A stretch of 6,246 nucleotides of DNA from JAKAFX01 sp043196285 (GTDB lineage: Archaea; Thermoplasmatota; Thermoplasmata; Thermoplasmatales; Thermoplasmataceae). Below the pieces are notes generated by a model that worked only from the letters and a program-made list of their open reading frames with translations, did not search any database and was not told the DNA's origin. Numbering within the stretch: position 1 is the first letter of the stretch; each line of letters starts with the position of its first letter. This document shows, piece by piece, positions 5,915 through 6,246 of the stretch. A program made the translations under genes and the position numbers. The stretch spans positions 1 to 6,246 of the forward strand of contig JBBYJL010000068.1 in NCBI GenBank assembly GCA_043196285.1, read 5' to 3'.

Positions 5915-6246
5915 ATGAAACAAGCGTTGCAGCGTTCATGGTCCCATAAGGATCTTGGCATCATACCCTATTACAGTGATTATACTACAGTATGAAAACG
6001 CATACATGGCATGAAGCCTGATTTTAGCACAGCTGACATGAAAACAAACAATGCCGGCATATCCCGTATAGTGAAGTATGGCGATCCGGATGCAAAGAGA
6101 AGAAAGCATCCTGTTGTTATCATAACAGCGGATGTGACGACAGAGAGGATAGTGGGAATTGAATCTCTCGCTGAAGGCACCGGACAATCAGAAGAAGAGA
6201 ATGAATTCAGGCAGTTAAAAGAGGCTGTAATGAAAGGAATGAGTAT
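5915..6246 (+). pseudogene. DDE transposase remnant (IS5/DDE_Tnp_1-like) with in-frame TGA, runs off right edge
   Basis: From the ATG at 5915 the frame reads MKQALQRSWSHKD..., then SDYTTV, a TGA at 5993-5995, KRIHGMKPDF, and on to the window edge. The consensus around the stop in archaeal IS5-type transposases is PDYTT(I/V)W(R/K)RI, so the TGA stands exactly where Trp (TGG) is expected, a one-base change. Downstream, TADMKTNNAG places the likely first catalytic Asp at base 6035. KYGDPDAKRRKHPVVIITADVTTERIVGIE fits the strand before the next DDE block; the second Asp and Glu lie outside the window. The usual 80-100 residues before the DYTT motif are missing, and the frame is closed by TGA at 5912, so the gene seems both 5'-truncated and nonsense-mutated. 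A shorter protein from the ATG at 6011 is possible but would lack the N-terminal domain. The family call is from motif recall, so the subgroup is uncertain. Confidence 0.72.

Noticed and set aside
5993..5995. TGA as a recoded selenocysteine or Trp codon
   Set aside because: Selenocysteine is not expected in this lineage or in transposases, and other genes here use TGA or TAA as normal stops and TGG for Trp. A nonsense mutation is simpler.
5936..6187. 83- and 66-codon minus-strand frames over the transposase remnant
   Set aside because: Both are antisense to a frame with clear transposase motifs, and neither has a recognisable domain.

Overview
The window looks like chromosomal DNA of a thermoacidophilic euryarchaeon, most likely of the Thermoplasmatales (Ferroplasma/Cuniculiplasma/Thermoplasma type). 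The grounds are frequent AGG/AGA and ATA codons, TATA-type boxes 25-30 bases before starts instead of bacterial -35/-10 pairs, and a gene set of that lineage: a dolichol-phosphate-mannose-synthase-like glycosyltransferase, a DUF998 membrane protein, a hexameric-type glutamate dehydrogenase and an archaeal-style transposase. Assignment below order level is not possible from the window.

Layout, left to right. (1) The 3' part of a family 2 glycosyltransferase enters from the left on + and ends at 494. (2) Nineteen bases away and convergent lies a 233-aa protein of the haem-oxygenase-like diiron oxidase (PqqC/TenA/CADD-like) fold, with a full set of candidate metal ligands. (3) After a 120-bp AT-rich gap holding a 14-bp inverted repeat comes a 663-aa soluble VirD4/HerA-class P-loop ATPase on -. 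Its C-terminal part carries a degenerate PD-(D/E)XK-nuclease-like motif and then an unassigned tail. (4) A 226-bp gap with a 10-bp inverted repeat separates it from a six-helix DUF998 membrane protein, also on -. (5) A 121-bp divergent promoter region serves DUF998 (-) and glutamate dehydrogenase (+). (6) After the gdhA terminator, about 330 bp hold no convincing gene but several inverted repeats. (7) At the right edge a DDE transposase reading frame, broken by an in-frame TGA, runs out of the window.

The genes do not form one operon or pathway. Each seems to have its own promoter, and only gdhA is clear core metabolism (2-oxoglutarate/glutamate and ammonia). The ATPase and the transposase remnant give the window an accessory or mobile flavour. 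The best candidate for something undescribed is the ATPase joined to a nuclease-like domain; the diiron oxidase-like protein of unknown substrate comes second. No CRISPR array, tRNA or rRNA was seen.
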